From positions 62,001-126,000 of the forward strand of contig SUXX01000002.1 in NCBI GenBank assembly GCA_015060735.1: a stretch of DNA of 64,000 nt. Direction: 5' to 3'. Each line of letters starts with the position of its first letter. The first letter of the stretch is position 1. The position numbers were made by a program, and so were the translations under genes. This stretch comes from Bacteroides sp. GTDB lineage: Bacteria; Bacteroidota; Bacteroidia; Bacteroidales; Bacteroidaceae. Below are positions 29,106 through 38,324 of this stretch, piece by piece. The notes beneath the pieces are model-generated. The model was not told where the DNA came from. It saw only the letters and a program-made list of their open reading frames with translations, and did no database searches.

Positions 29106-31643
29106 GTGGAAAAACAAACGTACACCTACGACGAAGCCTTTGCCAAATCCTTGGAATATTTCAAAGGCGATGAACTTGCTGCAAGAGTTTGGGTTAACAA
29201 ATATGCAGTAAAGGATTCTTTCGGCAACATCTATGAACAGTCGCCGGAAGATATGCATTGGCGTCTTGCCAACGAAGTGGCCCGCGTGGAAGCTAAGTAT
29301 GCCAACGGGTTGAGTGCACAGGAATTGTTCGAACTGTTCGATCATTTCAAGTACATCGTTCCCCAAGGAAGCCCTATGACCGGTATCGGTAATGATTTTC
29401 AAGTGGCTTCTCTGTCCAATTGTTTCGTCATCGGTATGGAAGGTGCAGCCGACTCCTACGGTGCCATCATCCGCATCGACGAAGAACAAGTGCAATTAAT
29501 GAAGCGTCGTGGTGGCGTAGGTCATGACTTGTCACACATTCGTCCGAAAGGTTCTCCGGTCAAGAATTCCGCATTGACTTCTACCGGTTTGGTTCCTTTT
29601 ATGGAACGCTACTCCAACTCTACTCGCGAAGTGGCTCAAGATGGTCGTCGTGGAGCATTGATGTTGAGTGTGTCCATCAAACATCCGGATTCAGAATCGT
29701 TCATCGACGCCAAGATGACCGAAGGAAAGGTTACAGGTGCCAACGTATCCGTTAAGCTTGACGATGCTTTCATGCAAGCAGCTGTAGATGGAACTCCATA
29801 TGTTCAACAATACCCGATTGATGCCACCAATCCACAAGTAACCAAAGAAATCGATGCAACTGCTTTGTGGAAGAAGATTGTTCACAATGCATGGAAGTCG
29901 GCCGAACCCGGTGTATTGTTCTGGGATACCATCATTCGCGAATCCGTACCCGACTGTTATGCCGACCTGGGATATCGTACCGTTTCTACTAACCCATGTG
30001 GCGAAATTCCACTTTGTCCGTATGACTCTTGCCGTTTGTTGGCCATCAACCTTTACTCGTATGTAGTCAATCCGTTTACCAAGGATGCTTATTTCGACTT
30101 CGAGTTATTCAAGAAGCATGTCGGTCTTGCCCAACGCATCATGGACGACATCATCGACCTTGAACTGGAAAAGATTGAACGCATCATGGAAAAGATTGAA
30201 TCTGACCCTGAAGGCGAAGAAGTAAAAGGTGCTGAAAGACACTTGTGGAAGAAAATCTATAAAAAGAGTGGACAAGGACGCCGTACCGGTGTAGGTATCA
30301 CCGCCGAAGGCGACATGATTGCCGCAATGGGTCTCCGCTATGGAACCGAAGAAGCGACCGCCTTCTCCGAAGAAGTACACAAGACCGTTGCATTGGAAGC
30401 TTACCGCTCATCTGTAAATATGGCCAAGGAACGTGGAGCATTCGCTATCTACGATTGGGAGAGAGAAAAGGACAATCCGTTCGTAAACCGCATCAAGGAA
30501 GCTGACCCAGCTCTTTACGAAGAAATGAAGCAATACGGTCGTCGTAACATCGCTTGTTTGACCATCGCTCCTACCGGCACTACCAGCTTGATGACTCAAA
30601 CCACTTCGGGTATCGAACCGGTCTTCATGCCTGTTTACAAGCGTAGAAGAAAAGTAAACCCCAACGATCCACAAGTACACGTTGACTTCGTAGACGAAAC
30701 CGGTGATGCTTTCGAAGAATACATCGTTTACCACCACAAGTTCCTCACTTGGATGGAAGCAAACGGATTCGACACCCAAAAGCGTTACACTCAGGCCGAA
30801 ATTGATGAACTCGTCGCCAAGTCTCCATACAACAAAGCCACTTCGAACGATGTAGACTGGTTAATGAAGGTGAAGATGCAGGGACGCATTCAAAAATGGG
30901 TAGACCATTCTATCAGTGTTACCATCAACTTGCCGAACGACGTGGATGAAGAATTGGTAAACCGCCTCTATGTAGAAGCATGGCGTTCGGGTTGTAAGGG
31001 ATGTACCGTTTATCGCGATGGTTCCCGTTCGGGTGTATTGCTATCGACCAAGGATAACAAGAAACAAGAAATTCCTATCTGTAAGCAACCGGATGTAGTA
31101 GAAGTACGTCCGAAAGTCTTGGAAGCCGACGTCATCCGTTTCCAGAACAACAAGGAAAAATGGGTAGCATTCGTAGGCTTACTAGACGGACATCCATACG
31201 AAATCTTCACCGGTCTTCAAGATGACGAAGAAGGTATCTTGTTGCCTAAGTCAGTAACTACCGGACGCATCATCAAGAATGTGGACGAAGACGGTTACAA
31301 GCACTACGACTTCCAGTTCGAAAACAAGCGTGGCTACAAGACCACCATCGAAGGTTTGTCCGAAAAGTTCAACAAAGAATATTGGAACTATGCCAAGTTG
31401 ATTTCAGGCGTGCTTCGTTGGCGTATGCCAATCGACCGTGTGATCAAGCTCGTCGACTCGCTCCAGTTAGACAGCGAAAGCATCAACACTTGGAAGAACG
31501 GTGTGGAACGTGCCTTGAAAAAATATGTGATTGACGGAACCAAGGCTGAAGGCCAGAAGTGTCCGAACTGCGGTCAGGAAACATTGGTATACCAGGAAGG
31601 CTGCTTGATTTGTAAGAACTGCGGTACTTCCCGTTGCGGATAA
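29106..31643 (+). CDS. nrdJ: adenosylcobalamin-dependent (class II) ribonucleoside-diphosphate reductase, GTG start
   Basis: 'GIGNDFQVASLSNCFVIG', 'NPCGEIPLCPYDSCRLLAINLYS', 'TIAPTGTTSLM', C-terminal zinc-ribbon-like 'CPNCGQETLVYQEGCLICKNCG'. Confidence 0.95.
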   Translation: MEKQTYTYDEAFAKSLEYFKGDELAARVWVNKYAVKDSFGNIYEQSPEDMHWRLANEVARVEAKYANGLSAQELFELFDHFKYIVPQGSPMTGIGNDFQVASLSNCFVIGMEGAADSYGAIIRIDEEQVQLMKRRGGVGHDLSHIRPKGSPVKNSALTSTGLVPFMERYSNSTREVAQDGRRGALMLSVSIKHPDSESFIDAKMTEGKVTGANVSVKLDDAFMQAAVDGTPYVQQYPIDATNPQVTKEIDATALWKKIVHNAWKSAEPGVLFWDTIIRESVPDCYADLGYRTVSTNPCGEIPLCPYDSCRLLAINLYSYVVNPFTKDAYFDFELFKKHVGLAQRIMDDIIDLELEKIERIMEKIESDPEGEEVKGAERHLWKKIYKKSGQGRRTGVGITAEGDMIAAMGLRYGTEEATAFSEEVHKTVALEAYRSSVNMAKERGAFAIYDWEREKDNPFVNRIKEADPALYEEMKQYGRRNIACLTIAPTGTTSLMTQTTSGIEPVFMPVYKRRRKVNPNDPQVHVDFVDETGDAFEEYIVYHHKFLTWMEANGFDTQKRYTQAEIDELVAKSPYNKATSNDVDWLMKVKMQGRIQKWVDHSISVTINLPNDVDEELVNRLYVEAWRSGCKGCTVYRDGSRSGVLLSTKDNKKQEIPICKQPDVVEVRPKVLEADVIRFQNNKEKWVAFVGLLDGHPYEIFTGLQDDEEGILLPKSVTTGRIIKNVDEDGYKHYDFQFENKRGYKTTIEGLSEKFNKEYWNYAKLISGVLRWRMPIDRVIKLVDSLQLDSESINTWKNGVERALKKYVIDGTKAEGQKCPNCGQETLVYQEGCLICKNCGTSRCG

Positions 31644-31681
31644 TTCCGGAATTACTCAATCATTTATCATATATTTTTCTC

Positions 31682-31760
31682 ATGTCATTCTGAGCATCGC
31701 GAAGAATCTGATTACACCAAGCAGATGCTATCAGGTACTTCACTTTGCCCAGAATGACAT
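31682..31760. repeat. palindromic extragenic repeat (atgtcattctg ... cagaatgacat)
   Basis: 11-bp perfect terminal inverted repeats; contains TGTCATTCTGAGCATCGCGAAGAATCT. Confidence 0.8.
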
Positions 31761-31772
31761 TTTATTTGTATC

Positions 31773-32141
31773 ATGAAAGCAACCGCCATGTATATCCGGA
31801 TGGAAGGAATGAAGTTTTATGCCTTCCATGGTGTTATGCCGCAAGAAAATGTGGTAGGCTCCTATTTCTATATCGACCTAAAATTAAAGACAGACTTCAC
31901 CCGAGCTGCCGAAACCGACGAACTGGACGATACGGTAAGCTATGCCGACATCTACACTACCGTCAAGGAAGAAATGGATATCCCCTCCAAGCTTTTGGAG
32001 CATGTCTGCCAACGCATTGCCCAACGAATCTTCACCGATTTTCCTACCATCGAAGCTATCGACATCCGCCTCAACAAGGGAAACCCACCCATGGGAGCTT
32101 GTGCTGAACATATTGGAGTGGAAGTGCATTATATGAGATGA
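31773..32141 (+). CDS. folB: dihydroneopterin aldolase (start may be at MYIRMEG, 31791)
   Basis: 'MEGMKFYAFHGVMPQENVVGSYFYIDLKL', 'PSKLLEHVCQRIAQRIFTDFP', 'IRLNKGNPP'. Confidence 0.92.
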   Translation: MKATAMYIRMEGMKFYAFHGVMPQENVVGSYFYIDLKLKTDFTRAAETDELDDTVSYADIYTTVKEEMDIPSKLLEHVCQRIAQRIFTDFPTIEAIDIRLNKGNPPMGACAEHIGVEVHYMR

Positions 32142-32154
32142 TGCACCATTATTC

Positions 32155-33204
32155 TTAAAATTCATTGTCAGACAGTGTAGATTCAATATCTTCTATAGTA
32201 GGCAACTGACTCTTCATTTTTTCAGGCATAAGCTTGGATAATTGATATTCTGAAATTCCAATTGGTTGATTTGTTGCTTCAAGTGCATATTGAGCCATAA
32301 CATTATTCTTTGTTTTACAAATCAGCAACCCTATAGTTGGATTATCGGTCGGTTTCTTCTTGATATGGTTTACAGCACTCACATATACACCCAATTGCCC
32401 CAAATGTTCTCCCTTGAATTTACTAACCTTTAGCTCTACCACCACATAGCAACGAAGCTCCAGATGATAGAAAAGCAAATCTGGATATACCGTTTCATCC
32501 CCAACTTCCAATGGAATCTGACGACCTACAAATGCAAATCCAGTACCCAGTTCAAGCAAAAAGCGAGTAATATTCTGCGTCAACGCACTTTCCAGTTCTC
32601 GCTCACGGTATTCGCCATCCAACGTTAAAAAATCAAAGTTATAGGGATCCTTCAATGTTTGAACAGCCAAGTCACTTTGAGGATCTGGCAACAGCTTGTC
32701 AAAATTAGTTACAGCATTACCTTGACGTTCATAGAGGTCTGTATCAAGAAAATTCAGCAATACTGCACGGCTCCAACCGTGCTCTATTGTTTTATTAAGA
32801 TAAAAAATGGCCTTATCAATATCCTTACATTGTGCAATGATGTAAAGATGGTGTCCCCATGGCACAGAAAAGAAGATTTCTTCGCTTATTTGGGCAACAG
32901 GTTGTTGCCCAAATGTAATTCTCTTACTATAGAACCGAAACCACTGTCTGATGTATTTCAAGTTTCTATACGAAAATCCTTTCATTTCAGGAAATTCATT
33001 CATAAGTTCACGGCTCAAATCTTTCAACCAACCATCTCCCCAAGATGCCATTTTTTGCTTTTCACAAATATCAGCCCCCATACGCCAATATAGACGAAGC
33101 ATCTCCGTATTCACCTTTACTGCTGCCTTAATCTGTGCACTACGAATCTTATTCTTCAATTCAGACACCCAGCTTCTAAAATCATGATCATTAGCTAGAA
33201 CCAT
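32155..33204 (-). CDS. DUF1016/YhcG-like PDDEXK nuclease-domain protein
   Basis: 'AAVKVNTEMLRLYWRMGADI', 'VPWGHHLYII', 'PYNFDFLTL', 'GDETVYPDLLFYHLELRCYVVVELKVSKFKGEHLGQLGVYVSAV'; N-terminal extension of ORF rejected. Confidence 0.92.
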   Translation of the reverse strand: MVLANDHDFRSWVSELKNKIRSAQIKAAVKVNTEMLRLYWRMGADICEKQKMASWGDGWLKDLSRELMNEFPEMKGFSYRNLKYIRQWFRFYSKRITFGQQPVAQISEEIFFSVPWGHHLYIIAQCKDIDKAIFYLNKTIEHGWSRAVLLNFLDTDLYERQGNAVTNFDKLLPDPQSDLAVQTLKDPYNFDFLTLDGEYRERELESALTQNITRFLLELGTGFAFVGRQIPLEVGDETVYPDLLFYHLELRCYVVVELKVSKFKGEHLGQLGVYVSAVNHIKKKPTDNPTIGLLICKTKNNVMAQYALEATNQPIGISEYQLSKLMPEKMKSQLPTIEDIESTLSDNEF

Positions 33205-33386
33205 TTTGTTACATATTTTATATTTACAGACAAAAATACAACAAGCTAAATGGATATGCAAGTTTATTTGTGAATATTGAAATGGACATGAATTATATCC
33301 GATAAACATAAAAGAGAGTGCATCAACTATGATAGTTCAGAAAAGTACCATCATAGTTAACACATTAAAGAGGAAAAATGAACGTA

Positions 33387-36337
33387 TCATTCTTCTGTAT
33401 AATTTTTTACCTCCCAACCTTCTGGTATTCCATCAAAACCAATAGGCAATAATTCCATTGTCGCAGCTTTAGAGAATATACCTCTCTTACTAACTCCTTC
33501 TACCCAACCATTTAAACAATCCGTTGCCGATATATTTGTAGCTAGCATAGTAATTGAATTTATTTGAGAGCAACCAAAAAACATACATTTATAGCAAGAG
33601 TCAGTCAAAATCGTTGCAAGTAAATCAGGAGCTTTAATTAAACTTGTACAATTTAAAAACATAGATTGATAACAATGTTCTGCTAATGTAATTGCGGGTA
33701 ATTCAGGAGGCGTTACTAAACTGGTGCATCCCCAAAACATACTTGAATAACAACCATATTCTAAACTTGTAGCAGGTAAATTGGGTGCTTCAGCTAAATT
33801 TATACATCTTTCAAACATTCCTTGATAACAAGTATACCCTAAAGTTGTAGCTGGAAGCTTAGGAGCTTTTGTTAAATTTACACATTCACTAAACATACCT
33901 TGATAACAAGATGCATCCATGATTATAGCTGGCAATTCAGAAGCACTCGTTAGAGAAGTACATTTTTCAAACATTCGAGTATAACATTTATTGGCCAGTT
34001 TAGTAGCCGGAAGTTTCGGAGTTGTAGTTAAACTAATGCATCCACTAAACATTCTTTGATAACAATATTCAAACAGAATCATCGCTGGTAAATCGGGAGC
34101 CTTGATTAATTTGCTACATTCATTAAACATATTCATATAACAAGCTGGAGATAATTGTGTCGCTGGTAAATCTGGAGCTATTGTCAGACTTGAGCACCTA
34201 CTAAACATTGCATTATAACAAAATACGGATAATTTTGTTGCCGGTAGTTCGGGTGCTTTTACCAAATTTGAACATCTACTAAACATTCCTGCATAACAAT
34301 AATCAGATAATACCTTTGCAGGCAACTTGGAAGCGGTGAGTAAAACAGTACAACCAGAGAACATACCAAAATAACAAGAATCAGCCAATTCCGTAGCATT
34401 TAAACTTGGTGTAGTTGTTAAATTTTTACAATCAACAAACATGTTATTATAACAAGATACAGCTAATTGAGTAGCTGGAAGTTCAGGGGCAGCTTTTAAT
34501 GAAGAGCAACCGTCAAACATATTAACATAACAATTATCAGCCAATACTATTGCTGGTAATTCTGGGGGTGTAGTCAAATCTTTACAGCCTTTAAACATAC
34601 TTGCATAACATAATTTGGCCAATTTTGTAGCAGGTAATTTATATACTGTAACTAAAGAGCTACATCCTTCAAACATATGTGCATAACATGATTCTGTCAA
34701 TGTCGTTGCCGGTAATTTAGGAATAGATGTTAAATTAGTACACATTTCAAACATTCTAAAGTAGCATGCTTTAGATAAATCAGTTAGAGGTAATTCTGGA
34801 GCCTGTTTTAATGCTGTACATCCATAAAATAAATATTGAAATTTTGCATTATTTGTATCAACTGTATCATATTTTTTGAAATCCAACAATGTTCTAATAT
34901 CGCCAGAACAATATATAGGTATATCATTACCAATAATAAAAGTACTACCATTAGTACCAATATTACTTTTTCCTCTTAATCTTAAATTTCCCAATTCTCC
35001 TCCAAATTCAATCTTATTCGTGCCAAGCACTTTCCATTCCTCACTTTCACCTACAGAATATTCCAAAGTTTCAACAGCTTTAGTCATTGTTAATGTTTGT
35101 TTGGCATCGGCAGTAAAAGTGATATATGGAATATCTTTTAGTAACATCTCTTGCTTAATAATAACAGCCTCTGTTGTCTGCTCTTCAGTATCTGTAAAAA
35201 TGATTTTAGTTTTTCTTTCTTCTTCTGATTCATTTTTAACTACTTCGAAATAAAGTTTATGAGAAACCAAACCACGAGAATCAGAAGCTTCCACTTGTTT
35301 TACCCAATCGTTTTCAATAGAAAAGTCAAAATCAACATTACTACTTAATTCAACTTCGATGGTTTCGCCCTCAGCCTTAACATTGAATTCCTTCTTTGAA
35401 AGTACAATGGCGTCTTTCTGTAATTGTGTAACTTTCAATGTATTTTTCAATTCACTATTCTTATCGTAGAAAATGATTTCAGTTTCTCGGCTATCGTATG
35501 TATCATTCGCTTTTACAATATACTTCAATGTATGACTAGACATAGCACGGCTGGCTTCTGCTTGAATCCAATCTACATTCGGCATTTGTACGCCGTATTC
35601 CACGTTGCTTTGTAGGTCTACCGAAATGGTTTCACCAGCATCGCTTACGGTGAGTTCATTCTTGGAAAGCAGAATAGCTGGTTCTCCTGCTTGGTAAACC
35701 TTAACGGTTTCAACCATATCGCCACTCTTGAACGTGATTTCACCTTCACGCTTCACGGCTTCTTCACTAGCAGCTATATTCAAAACATGCTTATGAGAGG
35801 TCAAGGCTCGACCAGAAACTTCGGTTATCCATTCTTTTGCTGATTCAGATATTTCCATCTGATAGTCCACATTCGCTTTCACCTCAATTTCTATTTCACC
35901 ACCTTCTTTCGATAACTCATATTTCTTCGTAGTAACCAGCAATGCATCTCTGCCTTTTTGGGTTATAGTAAAAGTCTTCCTGCCTTAATGGTTACGGCCA
36001 CACTTCGGTCTTCAGGTTCAGTATTTTCTGAAGTGGTAAACTTCACATTAGCCGTACCCTTACCACCACTTGTTGGGGAAGCTTTGCACCAGTCAATCCC
36101 GCTCCGGGTTTCAGCTATAGACAAAGACCAATCGGAAGTAGTAGAAAATGTTATTGATTTTTCTCCTTGAACTGTTTCAAACATAACACCACCGGAAAGA
36201 ATTGTCGGGTCAATCGTAATCTCAGAAGAACTTGTTCCAGGTTTCTGATTCGGTGTCACCGGTGATTCATTTTCACCTTCACTACAACTTGCAAAGACAC
36301 CTATCAACATTGCAAGCACAAACCATAGTTTTTCCAT
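33387..36337 (-). pseudogene. BACON-domain / Cys-containing leucine-rich-repeat (BspA-like) lipoprotein split by an apparent 1-nt frameshift near 35971-35982
   Basis: ORF 35963..36337 carries the lipoprotein signal and first BACON-like domain; ORF 33387..35942 continues in another frame; inserting one nt restores '...VTIKAGKTFTITQKGRDALLVTTKKYELSKEGGE'. Confidence 0.8.
33500..34850 (-). repeat. ~16 tandem 78-bp (26-aa) LRR units, consensus CYxxMFxxCxxLxxAPxLPATxLxxx
   Basis: repeat periodicity visible in translated ORF. Confidence 0.9.
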
Positions 36338-36395
36338 CGTTGAATTAAGTTAAACTTCAATGGAGCTTCAGCATCGAAGTGACAATAAACAAGAT

Positions 36396-36695
36396 TCAGG
36401 ACACACATAAATAAAAACGTGAAGCCCACTCATCGCTCGCTTCACTGCCCAAGGCGTCCTGGAAATTGCCCATGTTGTCGAAACGAGCAACTCCGAACTT
36501 CACGCCGATATGTATATATCAATCCTCGATATACCCATCTCACCTATCGTGCAGTACACCATAGGACAACAAGCACACTTCGGACTGTATAGATACAACA
36601 TACCCAACGCCATTCTTCGTTGCTTTGTTCTTGACAACATTAAAGTTTTTCCAGGACTTCGAGCAGTCAAAACCAAAGCGTAAGAATACGCCATT
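36396..36695 (-). pseudogene. decayed ~100-codon reading frame interrupted by two in-frame TGA codons
   Basis: one frame reads NGVFLRFGFDCSKSWKNFNVVKNKATKNGVGYVVSIQSEVCLLSYGVLHDR*DGYIED*YIHIGVKFGVARFDNMGNFQDALGSEASDEWASRFYLCVS*. Confidence 0.4.
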
Positions 36696-36856
36696 ACTTA
36701 TATGTCTGTCCCCACCACCTCTACTTCAAGACGAAGCCTCGGCATGAAGACACTACAAATGTAAACAATAAGAATGAATTTAACAATCTGTTCACCAATA
36801 ATATTCCCAAGCAAAATTGCAGGTTATAAATAAACAACCTACATATATTATAACTC

Positions 36857-36988
36857 AAACATTGCTTGACGTTTTTTCTACAAAGGTGAAGGCGTTTTTT
36901 AAAAACGTGAAGGCGTTTAAAAAAAATGCCTTGGTGTTTGGAGGCAAATGCCAAGGGGTTTTGATGCAAATGCCTTGACGTTTGACCT
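36857..36988. repeat. array of six degenerate 16-20 bp units (AAAyGCCTTsACGTTT / AAACGTGAAGGCGTTT), spacing ~22 bp
   Basis: visual alignment of units starting ~36859, 36881, 36902, 36924, 36945, 36968. Confidence 0.65.
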
Positions 36989-37081
36989 TGTTCTTGAAAT
37001 ACGTTAAAAAATCCGCCAAATCTGCAACGAGCGTATAAGTGTTTGGTTATCACGGCGTTGACGTGGCAGATTTTGTGCAAC

Positions 37082-37100
37082 GTGGCAGATTATCTGCCAC
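37082..37100. repeat. perfect palindrome gtggcagat-t-atctgccac; further half-site at 37063
   Basis: sequence inspection. Confidence 0.7.
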
Positions 37101-37245
37101 CGTATCTTGTTGAGCGTTTGGATGTTACAGGTCGGTTGCAGATGTTGCAGATGTGTTGCAAAATCATGCTAGAAGACGGAGCGTGGTCTTCTATAATGAC
37201 GAAGCCCCGTCATGCTAGATGGCGAGGCTTTATCTTTTAGTGTCT

Positions 37246-38265
37246 TCAAGAAAGTCGTGAGAATGTCTTCTTTCGGACGATATGATACTTCCAAAGGATG
37301 CTATATCCTACTTTTTCAGGGATGAGATTTCCCTTGGACAGACGCATGTTCTCAGCACGCGAAGCGTCAAAGTCGGCACGAATCCGTTTGAACTCTTTCC
37401 GTGCCCGAAGCACCGCACATGCTCCCTCCTTCTGGCCTTTCAACAAGAAGACAAAGGCAGCCAGCCAGTCCAACAATCCGCGTACAAACAACACTTTCTT
37501 CAACTCCCGTTCGGGAAGATTCTTGTAGAGCATCAACAGATTGTTACGGAAATTCAAGAAGGTCTTGCGAGGGTTTTCCTTTTTCAGAGTACCGGCTCCC
37601 ACGTGATACACCACACTCTGAGGCACACACACCAGTTTCCTATCGCGACTACGCAAACGCCAACACAAATCAATTTCTTCCATGTGGGCAAAGAAACGGC
37701 CATCCAAGCCACCGGCCGAACGGTAATCCGTCAGACGAATAAAGAGAGCCGCACCGGTAGCCCAGAAGATGGGCTGAACCGTATCATATTGACCTTTGTC
37801 TTTCTCCACCACATCGAAGATGCGTCCCCGACAAAACGGATAACCGTAGTAATCGAGGTATCCACCGGAAGCACCGGCGTATTCAAAGTAATCTTTATTA
37901 CGTTCGCTCAACAACTTGGGTTGGCAAGCAGCTACCTCGGGATGTGCATCCATATACGTCACCAAGGGTTCCAACCAATGGGGAGTGACCTCTACATCGT
38001 TATTCAGCAACACGACATACTCCGCTTCCACCTGACGGAGAGCCTGATTGTAGCCTTCGGCAAAACCATAATTCTTATCCAACAGAATCAAACGGACTTC
38101 CGGACAGACCTCATGAACCCATTCCAACGAATTGTCCGTCGAAGCATTATCGGCTACACACACCTCTACCCCTTCCCCTTGGGAGTATTCCACCACTTGG
38201 GGAAGGAAATGCTGAAGCATCTCTACTCCGTTCCAATTCAGTATGACAACAGATACTTTTTTCAT
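37246..38265 (-). CDS. glycosyltransferase family 2
   Basis: 'VSVVILNWNGVEMLQHFLPQVVEYS', 'VADNASTDNSLEWV', 'VLLNNDVEVTPHWLEPL'; start at internal MKKVSVV. Confidence 0.93.
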   Translation of the reverse strand: MKKVSVVILNWNGVEMLQHFLPQVVEYSQGEGVEVCVADNASTDNSLEWVHEVCPEVRLILLDKNYGFAEGYNQALRQVEAEYVVLLNNDVEVTPHWLEPLVTYMDAHPEVAACQPKLLSERNKDYFEYAGASGGYLDYYGYPFCRGRIFDVVEKDKGQYDTVQPIFWATGAALFIRLTDYRSAGGLDGRFFAHMEEIDLCWRLRSRDRKLVCVPQSVVYHVGAGTLKKENPRKTFLNFRNNLLMLYKNLPERELKKVLFVRGLLDWLAAFVFLLKGQKEGACAVLRARKEFKRIRADFDASRAENMRLSKGNLIPEKVGYSILWKYHIVRKKTFSRLS

Positions 38266-38324
38266 TGATGTTAATGTTTTCAGATTTTTTGCTTCGCTCT
38301 GAATAACAATGCTGACAAGATTCA

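Noticed and set aside
33205-33309. N-terminal extension of the DUF1016 ORF (MFIGYNSCPFQYSQINLHIHLACCIFVCKYKICNK)
   Set aside because: Does not resemble the family N-terminus; internal ATG at 33204 fits better.
33500-34850. CRISPR-like regular repeat (78-bp period)
   Set aside because: Period corresponds to 26-aa protein repeats in an open reading frame; no conserved repeat plus unique spacers and no cas genes.
36500-36694. ORF 36500..36694 (minus, 64 aa)
   Set aside because: Low-quality composition; the neighbouring frame gives a more protein-like, though decayed, reading.
36857-36988. CRISPR array interpretation of the ~22-bp spaced units
   Set aside because: Units are degenerate, alternate orientation and have almost no spacer; not CRISPR architecture.
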